Positions 31,029-38,516 of a DNA stretch of 64,000 nucleotides are shown one piece after another. Positions within the stretch are counted from its first letter, which is position 1; the number at the start of each line of letters is the position of its first letter. The notes beneath the pieces are model-generated. The model searched no databases. It saw only the letters and a program-made list of their open reading frames with translations, and was not told where the DNA came from. Origin of the DNA: Psychrobacter immobilis (GTDB lineage: Bacteria > Pseudomonadota > Gammaproteobacteria > Pseudomonadales > Moraxellaceae); assembly GCF_904846185.1 (NCBI RefSeq), contig NZ_CAJGZQ010000008.1, positions 62,001-126,000 on the forward strand, read 5' to 3'. Both the position numbers and the translations under genes were made by a program.

Positions 31029-31081
31029 GTGCGGTTGTAGCCTAACTACAGCATGGTACGGACTATAATCAGAAACCGCAC
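31029..31081. repeat. Inverted repeat after the hydrolase gene
   Basis: GTGCGGTT (31029-31036) and AACCGCAC (31074-31081) pair, with an inner GTAG/CTAC hairpin directly after the left arm (31037-31049). No T tract follows. It may be a weak terminator or an operator for the downstream NAD genes. Confidence 0.4.
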
Positions 31082-31189
31082 ACCTCTAAACATCTTTATA
31101 CTTGTCAGCGAGTGATAGGCTGTGTCAGTATTGGCGTCATTACTTTTTACTCAATAAATTTTAACCAATGAAATATCCGTAGTAGGAAA

Positions 31190-32248
31190 GTGGCGTATAT
31201 GAGCGAATCATCAGAGCAAAGTTCAGCTAAAGACAATAAACACTATCGTTATTTGGTTTTTATCGGGCGTTTCCAGCCCTTCCATCGTGGACATAAAGCG
31301 GTCATCGACGAAGCATTGAAGCGTGCTGATAATGTCATTATGTTGATCGGCTCTGCTAACTTACCGCGTAGTTTACGCAATCCCTTTAGTGTCGCTGAGC
31401 GTGCTGCCATGATTAAAGGCGCATATTCAGCAGCAGAAGCGGCACGCATTCACTGCGTTGCTCTAGATGATGCACTCTACAACGACACGCGCTGGCTACA
31501 GTACGTGCAAGCAGGCGTGAAGTCTGTCACTGGTGACTTGCAAACTGATATCGGCTTGATTGGTCATTCCAAAGACAGCTCCTCGTATTATTTATCGCTA
31601 TTCCCCAACTGGGCGTCCGTCTCTGTACCGAGCTATCACAATCTATCCGCCACCCCAATTCGTGATAGCTACCTAATGGGTGCGACCCCGACTCCTGAAC
31701 GCACGCCTGAGTCGACGCGCAAGGTTTTGAATGACTTCAAAAAGACAGACGAATATCAAAATCTGCACGAAGAAGCCGACTTTATTGATAAATATAAAAG
31801 ACAGTGGGAATCAGCGCCTTATCCACCAACCTTTATGACAGCAGATGCCCTAATTGTCCAGTCAGGACATATTCTATTGGTTGAGCGCCGCAGTATGCCA
31901 GGGCGCGGACTGTGGGCATTACCAGGTGGATTTTTAAACCCCAAAGAGACCTTGTTTGATGCCTGTATCCGTGAGCTACGTGAGGAGACTCGCCTAAAAG
32001 TCCCTGAGCCAGTATTGCGCGGCTCTTGTCATAGTCAGCATACCTTTGATGACCCATATCGCTCAGCACGTGGTCGTACAATTACTCAAGCCTTTTATTT
32101 TCAACTTAAAAATGACCCAAAAGGCTTGCCAAAAGTAAAAGGCGGCGACGATGCAGCCACGGCTTTTTGGCTACCACTCGCTGAGCTTGACGCCACCATG
32201 ATGTTTGAAGACCATTATGCAATTATTACTAAAATGGTTGGTTTATAG
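31190..32248 (+). CDS. nadM: Bifunctional NMN adenylyltransferase / Nudix hydrolase
   Basis: A 352-residue fusion. Residues about 20-180 are a NadM-type nucleotidyltransferase with IGRFQPFHRGHKAVIDEAL and SVAERAAMI, making NAD from NMN and ATP. Residues about 205-345 are a Nudix domain with GGFLNPKETLFDACIRELRE followed by ET, matching the Nudix box except for Arg at the usual Gly. Such fusions are known in Synechocystis and Francisella; the Nudix part acts on ADP-ribose in characterised examples. nadV follows 130 bp downstream, giving a two-step nicotinamide to NAD route. A start at the internal Met 4 is also possible. Confidence 0.9.
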   Translation: MAYMSESSEQSSAKDNKHYRYLVFIGRFQPFHRGHKAVIDEALKRADNVIMLIGSANLPRSLRNPFSVAERAAMIKGAYSAAEAARIHCVALDDALYNDTRWLQYVQAGVKSVTGDLQTDIGLIGHSKDSSSYYLSLFPNWASVSVPSYHNLSATPIRDSYLMGATPTPERTPESTRKVLNDFKKTDEYQNLHEEADFIDKYKRQWESAPYPPTFMTADALIVQSGHILLVERRSMPGRGLWALPGGFLNPKETLFDACIRELREETRLKVPEPVLRGSCHSQHTFDDPYRSARGRTITQAFYFQLKNDPKGLPKVKGGDDAATAFWLPLAELDATMMFEDHYAIITKMVGL

Positions 32249-32378
32249 AATTTTATCAGACGATTATCCGATTTTTAATTAACAATTTTCCACGCCCAAG
32301 CTGATAGACAGCAAGGGCTAACCGCCGTAACTGTTCTTTCATTAACGCAGCTACGGCATCTCAAAGCAGAGGAGTTCT

Positions 32379-33779
32379 GTGATGTATACCAGCAATTTAA
32401 ACAATTTAATTCTAAATAGCGACAGCTACAAAACCTCACATTGGGTGCAATACCCAAAAGGTAGTGAGTATCTGTCCAGCTATATTGAGGCGCGTAAAGG
32501 CGACTACGATGTGGTGTTCTTTGGCTTGCAAGCCTTTATTAAAGAATATCTAAGCACGCCAATCACTCATCAAGACATTGATGAAGCCGAAATGGTCATT
32601 CAAGCACACGGTTTGACCTTTAACCGTGCTGGCTGGGAGCGTTTGGTTGATAAACATGGCGGCTACATGCCACTGCGCATCGAAGCCATCCCTGAAGGCA
32701 GCATCGTACCCGTGTCCAACGTCGTCTGCCAAGTTATCAACACTGATCCTGAGTTTTATTGGCTGCCAAGCTATATCGAGACTGCTTTGCTTCGTGCTAT
32801 CTGGTATCCATCAACCGTCGCTAGTGTCTCGCATTATTGCAAAGGCATCATTCGTCAAGCGTTAGAAAAATCTGCGGACAATACCGAATCGCTCACTTTT
32901 CGTTTGCACGATTTCGGCTCGCGCGGGGCATCTAGTCAAGAGTCTGTCGCGCTCGGCAGCTTAGCGCATTTGGTGAACTTTGCTGGAACCGATTCGATGA
33001 CAGCGTTGGTGGCTGCCAGCCGCTGGTACCACATGGATAAAGACATGCCGGCGTTTTCTATTCCTGCCGCTGAGCATAGCACCATGACCGCGTGGGGTCG
33101 TGACGGCGAAACCGCTGCTTTTGCCAATATGATTGAGCAGTTTGGCGGCGCTGGTAAAAGCTTCTCAGTGGTCTCTGACAGCTATGACTTATGGAACGCC
33201 ATTGATAATATTTGGGGCGGCAGCCTGAAAGACGACGTCAAAAATATGGGCGGGACTTTGGTTATCCGACCCGATAGTGGTGAGCCTGCCAAAGTGGTTC
33301 GCGAAGCCTTAGAGCGCTTGGCAGTAAAATTTGGAACGACGATTAATAGTAAAGGCTATAAAGTGCTGCCTGATTATGTACGTGTCATCCAAGGAGATGG
33401 CATTAGCCCACAAAGCTTAACTAAGATCATTGAGGTGATCATGAAAGCAGGCTTTAGCGCAGAGAATGTGACCTTTAGTATGGGCGGTGGTCTATTACAA
33501 CAAGTCAACCGCGATACCATGAGCTGGGCGATGAAAGCCAGTGCTATCTCTATCGATGGCACATGGACAGACATCTATAAAGACCCGATTACCAGCCGCT
33601 CTAAACGCTCAAAGAAGGGACGTTTGGCGCTGGTCAAAAACAGCAATGGACAGCTAAAAACCATCAAGGCTGAAGACCTATCTGCAGACGCAGATAACCT
33701 ACTGCGTGATATTTATGTCGATGGTAAATTATTAATTGAAGACAATCTCACCACTATTCGGGAGCGTGCAGGATGGTAG
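32379..33779 (+). CDS. nadV: Nicotinamide phosphoribosyltransferase
   Basis: Makes NMN from nicotinamide and PRPP. The 466 residues match the NAMPT/NadV family: NSDSYKTSHWVQYPKG at the N terminus, RLHDFGSRGASSQESVALG, FSIPAAEHSTMTAWGRDGE and SFSVVSDSYDLWNA, then RPDSGEP and QGDGIS near the active site. The start may be the second Met. With NadM-Nudix it forms a deamidation-free salvage pathway. The SGNH hydrolase gene starts 5 bp after its stop. Confidence 0.95.
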   Translation: MMYTSNLNNLILNSDSYKTSHWVQYPKGSEYLSSYIEARKGDYDVVFFGLQAFIKEYLSTPITHQDIDEAEMVIQAHGLTFNRAGWERLVDKHGGYMPLRIEAIPEGSIVPVSNVVCQVINTDPEFYWLPSYIETALLRAIWYPSTVASVSHYCKGIIRQALEKSADNTESLTFRLHDFGSRGASSQESVALGSLAHLVNFAGTDSMTALVAASRWYHMDKDMPAFSIPAAEHSTMTAWGRDGETAAFANMIEQFGGAGKSFSVVSDSYDLWNAIDNIWGGSLKDDVKNMGGTLVIRPDSGEPAKVVREALERLAVKFGTTINSKGYKVLPDYVRVIQGDGISPQSLTKIIEVIMKAGFSAENVTFSMGGGLLQQVNRDTMSWAMKASAISIDGTWTDIYKDPITSRSKRSKKGRLALVKNSNGQLKTIKAEDLSADADNLLRDIYVDGKLLIEDNLTTIRERAGW

Positions 33780-33783
33780 CAAT

Positions 33784-34632
33784 ATGATAAATAGCAATAA
33801 AATCGCCTCGGTGGCAAGAGATGTACTGCTTGCTCCTATTTATCTTTATCAAGGGCGCAAAATTAAGCGTGATACGGTACGTCTACCTGAGCCAAATGGT
33901 GAAAGGCACGGGCAAGTTCAATTAAATGACGCGATTGAATCGCTAAAAGAAGCGCACAAGCGAACATTAAACCTAATGATCGTTGGCGATTCGGCGGCGG
34001 CTGGCGTCGGTAGTGAGACGCAGCAAGAAGCGCTTGTCGGTAACTTAATTCCTGTTTTGACGCAGCAGTCTGCTATCCAAAATCAGTTTGATATACTGAA
34101 CTGGTCATTGCAAGCGACGACGGGGCATACCAGCTTTGATATCTTGCGTAGGCTTTATGTTCTACCCGCGCCTAGCCAGCCTGTTGATGTGATGGTGCTG
34201 AGTGTCGGCGTCAACGACACCACCTCTAAAGTCTCTGTGGATAAATGGCAACAGCAAATTGAAAGTATTATCGCTATTGCTCAGCGTAAATTTGGCGTGC
34301 GAGAGTTGATTTTTTTAAGCCTGCCGCCGATGGCACAGATGCCTGCGATACCTGCCCCGCTAAGTAACTTTGTGGGTGCTAAAGCCTCTATCCTTGATAA
34401 GACATTGCAGCAAGTTTGCGCCGCTCATGATAGTGTCACCTACATGGCCACTGACTTTCCACGAATGATAGCAGAGCATTCGAACGGTACTCCAATCGAT
34501 ATCAAAGTGATGTTTGCCAGTGACGGTTTTCATCCTAGCAGCCTCATGTATGGCTATTGGGCGCAGCAATTGTCAGAGTTGATTATACAGTTACTGAATC
34601 CTTCCCCTTACGATGGTGAGTTGACTGATTAA
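33784..34632 (+). CDS. SGNH/GDSL-type esterase
   Basis: A 282-residue SGNH hydrolase. Block I IVGDSAAAGVG holds the nucleophile Ser, block III has SVGVNDTT and block V SDGFHPS carries the Asp and His. An N-terminal 60-residue basic lead has no clear signal peptide. I start at ATG 33784, which has GCAGGATGG upstream, rather than a TTG 48 bp earlier that would overlap nadV. It is translationally linked to nadV (5-bp gap), an unexplained partnership. Substrate unknown. Confidence 0.82.
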   Translation: MINSNKIASVARDVLLAPIYLYQGRKIKRDTVRLPEPNGERHGQVQLNDAIESLKEAHKRTLNLMIVGDSAAAGVGSETQQEALVGNLIPVLTQQSAIQNQFDILNWSLQATTGHTSFDILRRLYVLPAPSQPVDVMVLSVGVNDTTSKVSVDKWQQQIESIIAIAQRKFGVRELIFLSLPPMAQMPAIPAPLSNFVGAKASILDKTLQQVCAAHDSVTYMATDFPRMIAEHSNGTPIDIKVMFASDGFHPSSLMYGYWAQQLSELIIQLLNPSPYDGELTD

Positions 34633-34669
34633 AAACCATTGAGGCGTTACTTCTAAAAATCTAAACAAA

Positions 34670-34697
34670 AAAAACCGCTGAATAGTCAGCGGTTTTT
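34670..34697. terminator. Bidirectional terminator between the SGNH gene and rpmE2
   Basis: AAAAACCGCTGA (34670-34681) pairs perfectly with TCAGCGGTTTTT (34686-34697) around a 4-nt loop. It serves the convergent plus-strand nad unit and minus-strand rpmE2. Confidence 0.9.
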
Positions 34698-34772
34698 TTA
34701 TGTTCTTAATACTATAACTGTGCATGTTTGAAAAAACACATGCTCAAAATAATATCACGCAATACGTGTGAA

Positions 34773-35054
34773 TTATTCTGCAGCGTCAGTATCAGCAGCT
34801 TTCTTACGGCCACCAAATGCACCAAAGCGTTTGTTGAAGCTAGCAACACGACCTTCAGTAGAAGTTTTGCGTTGTTCGCCAGTATAGAATGGATGCGACG
34901 CACTTGAGATATCAAGTGGGTAGTATGGATATTCTGACCCTTCGTATTCACGAGTGGTTTTGGTTTTAACGGTTGAACGAGTTAAGAAAAAAACGTCAGC
35001 GTTAGTGTCATGGAATAAAACTTCTTGGTAATTAGGATGGATATCTTTACGCAT
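34773..35054 (-). CDS. rpmE2: 50S ribosomal protein L31 type B
   Basis: L31 paralogue of 93 residues beginning [20 protein letters not shown] and containing [21 protein letters not shown]. It has no cysteine, so it is the zinc-independent C-minus type. Elsewhere this type is induced by zinc shortage under Zur control; I see no convincing Zur box here, so it may be the housekeeping L31. The C-terminal tail after about residue 80 is Lys/Asp/Ala-rich. Confidence 0.93.
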   Translation of the reverse strand: MRKDIHPNYQEVLFHDTNADVFFLTRSTVKTKTTREYEGSEYPYYPLDISSASHPFYTGEQRKTSTEGRVASFNKRFGAFGGRKKAADTDAAE

Positions 35055-35521
35055 AATAAACTCTCTATGTCCGATGTATGTATAGCGCTCTTGAACACCA
35101 TCTTAGACGATGTGTCAAGCAAGTCATGACATACGTAACTGAGGCACTAAGGGACATTGATAAGTATGGCAGCTGCGTCACTGGCTTATTCCAGCACCCA
35201 ACACCATTCCTCTGCTCACTTAGCCTTTCCCCAGCGGGAAAATCAAACCGCGATTTTAACGGTTTTTACCGCTAGACGCAAGCAGCAGTTGTGAGTGATA
35301 TATGTGATAAGTTGTCACCAAAATCTCTATTTTGTTGAGAGGTATACGGTATGTAAGTATAATATTAAATTAGTTTAAATAATCAATAATTATTTTAAGT
35401 TTAGATTTATTTAATAATTTATTTTTGATATTCGTCATTTGTCAATGATGATGGATACCGTCTGATGTCGCCTCATTAATCAAGCACCCACTATTTATAA
35501 ACACTCAATAAGGACAATATA
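35055..35521. other. Gene-free region between rpmE2 and yceI
   Basis: About 467 bp. Apart from the promoter near 35335-35363 I see only AT-rich sequence and a short open frame (35078-35275) without a ribosome binding site or recognisable protein features. Confidence 0.45.
35335..35363 (+). promoter_or_regulatory. Sigma70 promoter upstream of the yceI-like gene
   Basis: TTGAGA (35335-35340), then a 17-bp spacer, then consensus TATAAT (35358-35363). Transcription from about 35370 would leave a leader of about 150 nt before the gene. Confidence 0.6.
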
Positions 35522-36145
35522 ATGATAAATACTGTTATGAAGAATAGCGCAAAAGCCCTGCTTATCAGCTCAGCACTGGCAGTCACCACTGTTGCAAGTG
35601 CGGCATTACCTAGTCAATGGCAATTAGACGACTCGCACACCCGTGTGGGATTTTCTGTCAATCATTTAGGATTTTCGACCACCATGGGTCATTTTAACGA
35701 CGTCAAAGGGGTCGTTAATTACGATGTTAAAGCACCCAGTAAAACCAATATGAGCTTCACCATTGCAACCGATAGCATTGACACCAATTGGGATGCACGT
35801 GATGAGCATTTAAAAAAGGCTGAATTTTTTAACGTCGCCAAATATCCAACCATGACCTTTAAATCAACCAGCGTAAAATTTATAAATCCGCAACAAGCCA
35901 AGGTCACAGGTGACTTTACTATGTTAGGTCAAACCAAACCATTAACTTTGGATGTGACTTTGAATAAAATCGCCAATAGCCCTCTTACCAAAGAGCCCGT
36001 TATTGGCTTCCGTGCAACGGGTAATATTGATCGCGCAGCCTATGGTATGACAGCTTTCGCAGATGGTATTACCACCGATGTCCCGATCCAAATCGATGGT
36101 GAGTTGATAGAGAAAAAAGCGCAAACCAACAAAAAATCTAAATAA
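35522..36145 (+). CDS. YceI-family periplasmic protein
   Basis: A 207-residue secreted protein with a clear signal peptide (hydrophobic segment then ASA near residue 28) followed by the YceI lipocalin-like barrel: WQLDDSHTRVGFSVNHLGFSTTMGHF, DAREEHL-like WDARDEHLKKAEFF and the C-terminal YGMTAF. Family members bind polyisoprenoid-type lipids in the periplasm. AAGGAC lies just before the start. The extreme C terminus is Lys-rich. The cytochrome b561 partner often found beside yceI is absent here. Confidence 0.9.
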   Translation: MINTVMKNSAKALLISSALAVTTVASAALPSQWQLDDSHTRVGFSVNHLGFSTTMGHFNDVKGVVNYDVKAPSKTNMSFTIATDSIDTNWDARDEHLKKAEFFNVAKYPTMTFKSTSVKFINPQQAKVTGDFTMLGQTKPLTLDVTLNKIANSPLTKEPVIGFRATGNIDRAAYGMTAFADGITTDVPIQIDGELIEKKAQTNKKSK

Positions 36146-36193
36146 GTCTAGTTTTTAGCCAAGCACAAATCGCTACTTCCTCTACATACTCTA

Positions 36194-36225
36194 AAAAAAG
36201 CAGCCATCATAGTGGCTGCTTTTTT
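36194..36225. terminator. Terminator after the yceI-like gene
   Basis: AAAAAAGCAGCCA (36194-36206) pairs perfectly with TGGCTGCTTTTTT (36213-36225). The arm sequence recurs in the terminator at 37491-37552, about 1.3 kb downstream. Confidence 0.9.
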
Positions 36226-36373
36226 GACAATAATGAATCAACTCACTCGACATTTATATATATTCAATAAATCACATAAATACTTTCCATTTGCTTGTTA
36301 ACCTCAGTTTTTATTGTTATATTCATATATACGGATTTACGAATATAAAACATAACGCTGAGGGAGCAGAAAG

Positions 36374-37462
36374 ATGGATACAGTACAGGTAGACTTTGCC
36401 GAGATAAATAAAGACTGGGATAAAAACATCGCTGATTATCACTTTGATATTTATCACTTATCTGGTTGGATTGCTGCGTCAGCTATTGTGGATAAAGGCA
36501 CTCCTCAAGGAGTGATTGCCACTTATAACAATAAAAAAATCTTTTTACCTCTCATTATAAGAGAACTCGACTCAGAGCATTGGGATGCGACTTCTACTTA
36601 TGGTTACGGCGGTCCTGTCATGGACAAGTCTCTCACTGATGCCGAATTAGACATAATATTGGCAGAAGTAAGGGGCTTTCTCTTAGCAAAAGGCTGTGTG
36701 TCTTTATTCATGCGACTGCATCCAATCATCAATAAAGAGTGGCTACCAACGGTCGGCAAAGCACTCACTCATGGATTGACATTGATGTCTGACTTGGGTA
36801 AATCTGAAGAGGAGCACTGGAGTGAGACTCAAAATCGTCATCGTAGAGGCATTAAAAAAGCCTTAAAAATGGATGTCGTGACAAAAATTGAGCGTTTAAC
36901 CAGAGAGAATGCAGTGATGTTTTCCAATATTTACAAAGAAACGATGGCGCAGGTGAAGGCAGATCAGTACTACTTCTTTGATGATGATTACTTTTTTAAT
37001 CTGCTCGAAAATTTGCAAGACAGAATACTACTGATAACTGCCTATCAGGATAATAAAGCGATTGGTTCTTCTATCTACACAATCTGTAAAGAATCGGGCA
37101 TTATGCAATTTCATCTCGGAGGCACGCTCAACGCCTATACCCATCTACAACCTTCCAAACTTATTACCCATGTGGCTCGTGATTGGGGTCGAACCAATCA
37201 TTATAAATTACTACATCTTGGCGGCGGCGTAGGCTCTAATCTAGATTCTTTGTATGAGTATAAAAAGGGGTTTAGCTCACAAGAGTTATTATTCAAAACT
37301 TATAGACTCGTCGTTAATCCAGCAAAATACGCAGCATTAGTCGCTGATAGCTGGTTCACCGAAAATGATTTACGCTCCGACTTTTTCCCTTTATATAGAA
37401 AAGAGCTTACTAAAGAAACTATCTTGGAGACTGAACAAGCTGAAGCTTTGGCAGATATTTGA
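36374..37462 (+). CDS. FemAB/GNAT-like acyl- or aminoacyltransferase
   Basis: A 362-residue protein resembling the FemAB/BioF2-type double-GNAT group. The N-terminal half has FDIYHLSGWI, a typical FemAB start, and YGYGGPVMD; the C-terminal half holds the GNAT-like part with QDNKAIGSSIYTI, FHLGGTLNAYTHLQPSKLITHVA and LHLGGGVGSNLDSLYEYKKGFS. The family includes peptidoglycan bridge enzymes and exopolysaccharide-linked acyltransferases; the substrate here is unknown. It stands alone between two terminators of nearly the same sequence, without biosynthetic neighbours. Confidence 0.7.
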   Translation: MDTVQVDFAEINKDWDKNIADYHFDIYHLSGWIAASAIVDKGTPQGVIATYNNKKIFLPLIIRELDSEHWDATSTYGYGGPVMDKSLTDAELDIILAEVRGFLLAKGCVSLFMRLHPIINKEWLPTVGKALTHGLTLMSDLGKSEEEHWSETQNRHRRGIKKALKMDVVTKIERLTRENAVMFSNIYKETMAQVKADQYYFFDDDYFFNLLENLQDRILLITAYQDNKAIGSSIYTICKESGIMQFHLGGTLNAYTHLQPSKLITHVARDWGRTNHYKLLHLGGGVGSNLDSLYEYKKGFSSQELLFKTYRLVVNPAKYAALVADSWFTENDLRSDFFPLYRKELTKETILETEQAEALADI

Positions 37463-37490
37463 TCGCGTTATTTTACTATTTTAATCAGTC

Positions 37491-37552
37491 AAGACAATTA
37501 GCATCAAAAAAGCAGCCATCGTAATGGCTGCTTTTTTGATGCTAATTGTCTT
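37491..37552. terminator. Exceptionally long perfect inverted repeat, bidirectional terminator
   Basis: A 29-bp perfect inverted repeat: left arm 37491-37519, 4-nt loop CGTA, right arm 37524-37552. Its inner part (AAAAAAGCAGCCAT and its complement) is the same as the terminator at 36194-36225. It separates the convergent FemAB-like gene (plus) and lipoprotein gene (minus). Most terminators in this window have 10-14 bp arms. Confidence 0.9.
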
Positions 37553-37578
37553 TCATTTCGGTAGACAATGGGCTTACT

Positions 37579-38013
37579 TTACTTGGTTTTGACGATGTGC
37601 CAAACGCCCAGTTTATTGTCGCCATCTTTATCGCCCACCTTTGTATCATTGGCATAGAAATATAACGGTTTACCATTTACCGCCCATTGATACTTGCCAT
37701 CTTCGCGCTGAAACGCTGCAAACTGCCCTGAAGCTTTGGCATTACTCGGTGCCATAAATGCGGGCCAAGCAATTAGACAGGCACTACCACACTCTGATTT
37801 GTTCATCCCATCTTTGTCAAAGGTATATAAGGTCATGTGATTGCTTGCATCGACTAACATGCCGTTTTTACTCGCGACTGGCGCGGTATTTTTATTGGTG
37901 GCTTGTACATCATGCATGCCAGAATCATCATTGCCGAATACATTGTTTAACGTAGTACAACCAGTAAGCGTTAAAACACCGGTGAGAGCCGATAATATAA
38001 GCATACGTTTCAT
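37579..38013 (-). CDS. Lipoprotein of the COG4315 type (secreted repeat of unknown function)
   Basis: A 144-residue predicted lipoprotein. The start chosen gives MKRMLILSALTGVLTLTGC with the lipobox Cys at 19 and AAGGAAG just before the ATG; an upstream frame extension of 30 codons is His/Asn-rich and rejected. The body contains LYTFDKDGMNKSECGSACLIAWP and a second copy LYFYANDTKVGDKDGDN, matching the YxFxxD repeat of this uncharacterised family. Two Cys residues could form a disulfide. Function unknown. Confidence 0.85.
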   Translation of the reverse strand: MKRMLILSALTGVLTLTGCTTLNNVFGNDDSGMHDVQATNKNTAPVASKNGMLVDASNHMTLYTFDKDGMNKSECGSACLIAWPAFMAPSNAKASGQFAAFQREDGKYQWAVNGKPLYFYANDTKVGDKDGDNKLGVWHIVKTK

Positions 38014-38516
38014 AATAACTTCCTTGTCATTTTGATTGTGATTGTGATTGTCATCATAAATTCTATTTGGATTTTTCTCATTGTCAGACGATTTAAACGG
38101 CAAAAAAACCTACCGCTGACTTTGAGCAGTTTTAATATAGCATATGCAACCGCGCAGTCGTTTCTATCCCTATATAAATTTACAAAAGCTTATGTATTTG
38201 CAAATTGGGTAAACTGGCATAGCCATTCATTGACAAAACTCACGTATCTACTTACGTATTTGCCATCATATTGGTTGTCATTTTTCGTAGAATACCCTAT
38301 ACACATTAAGAATTACTACACAATAACAAATATGACCGTTACGGCTTCATATGCATATTGAACTTGACGTCCTTTGCACGCATATCAATAGTTATAAACG
38401 GCTTGGAACAACATCCATTAGGACAAAAATTTTAAAATAAGATTTTAGAATAGAACATTTAACAAATACGCCGAGCATGACCTGCTGTAACTGCTATTAA
38501 GGATATAACAACGACA
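38014..38516. other. Gene-free divergent region
   Basis: About 503 bp between the lipoprotein gene and the FAD oxidoreductase gene. It contains a short GATTGT microrepeat (about 38034-38052). An open frame at 38032-38361 is hydrophobic by AT content only and lacks a ribosome binding site. Promoters for both flanking genes presumably lie here, but I could not pick one with confidence. Confidence 0.4.

Noticed and set aside
35078-35275. A 65-codon plus-strand frame between rpmE2 and yceI
   Set aside because: No ribosome binding site, no protein features, and it overlaps the likely rpmE2 promoter.
38032-38361. A 109-codon plus-strand frame upstream of the FAD oxidoreductase
   Set aside because: Composition reflects AT-rich intergenic DNA, starts in a GATTGT microrepeat, and lacks a ribosome binding site.
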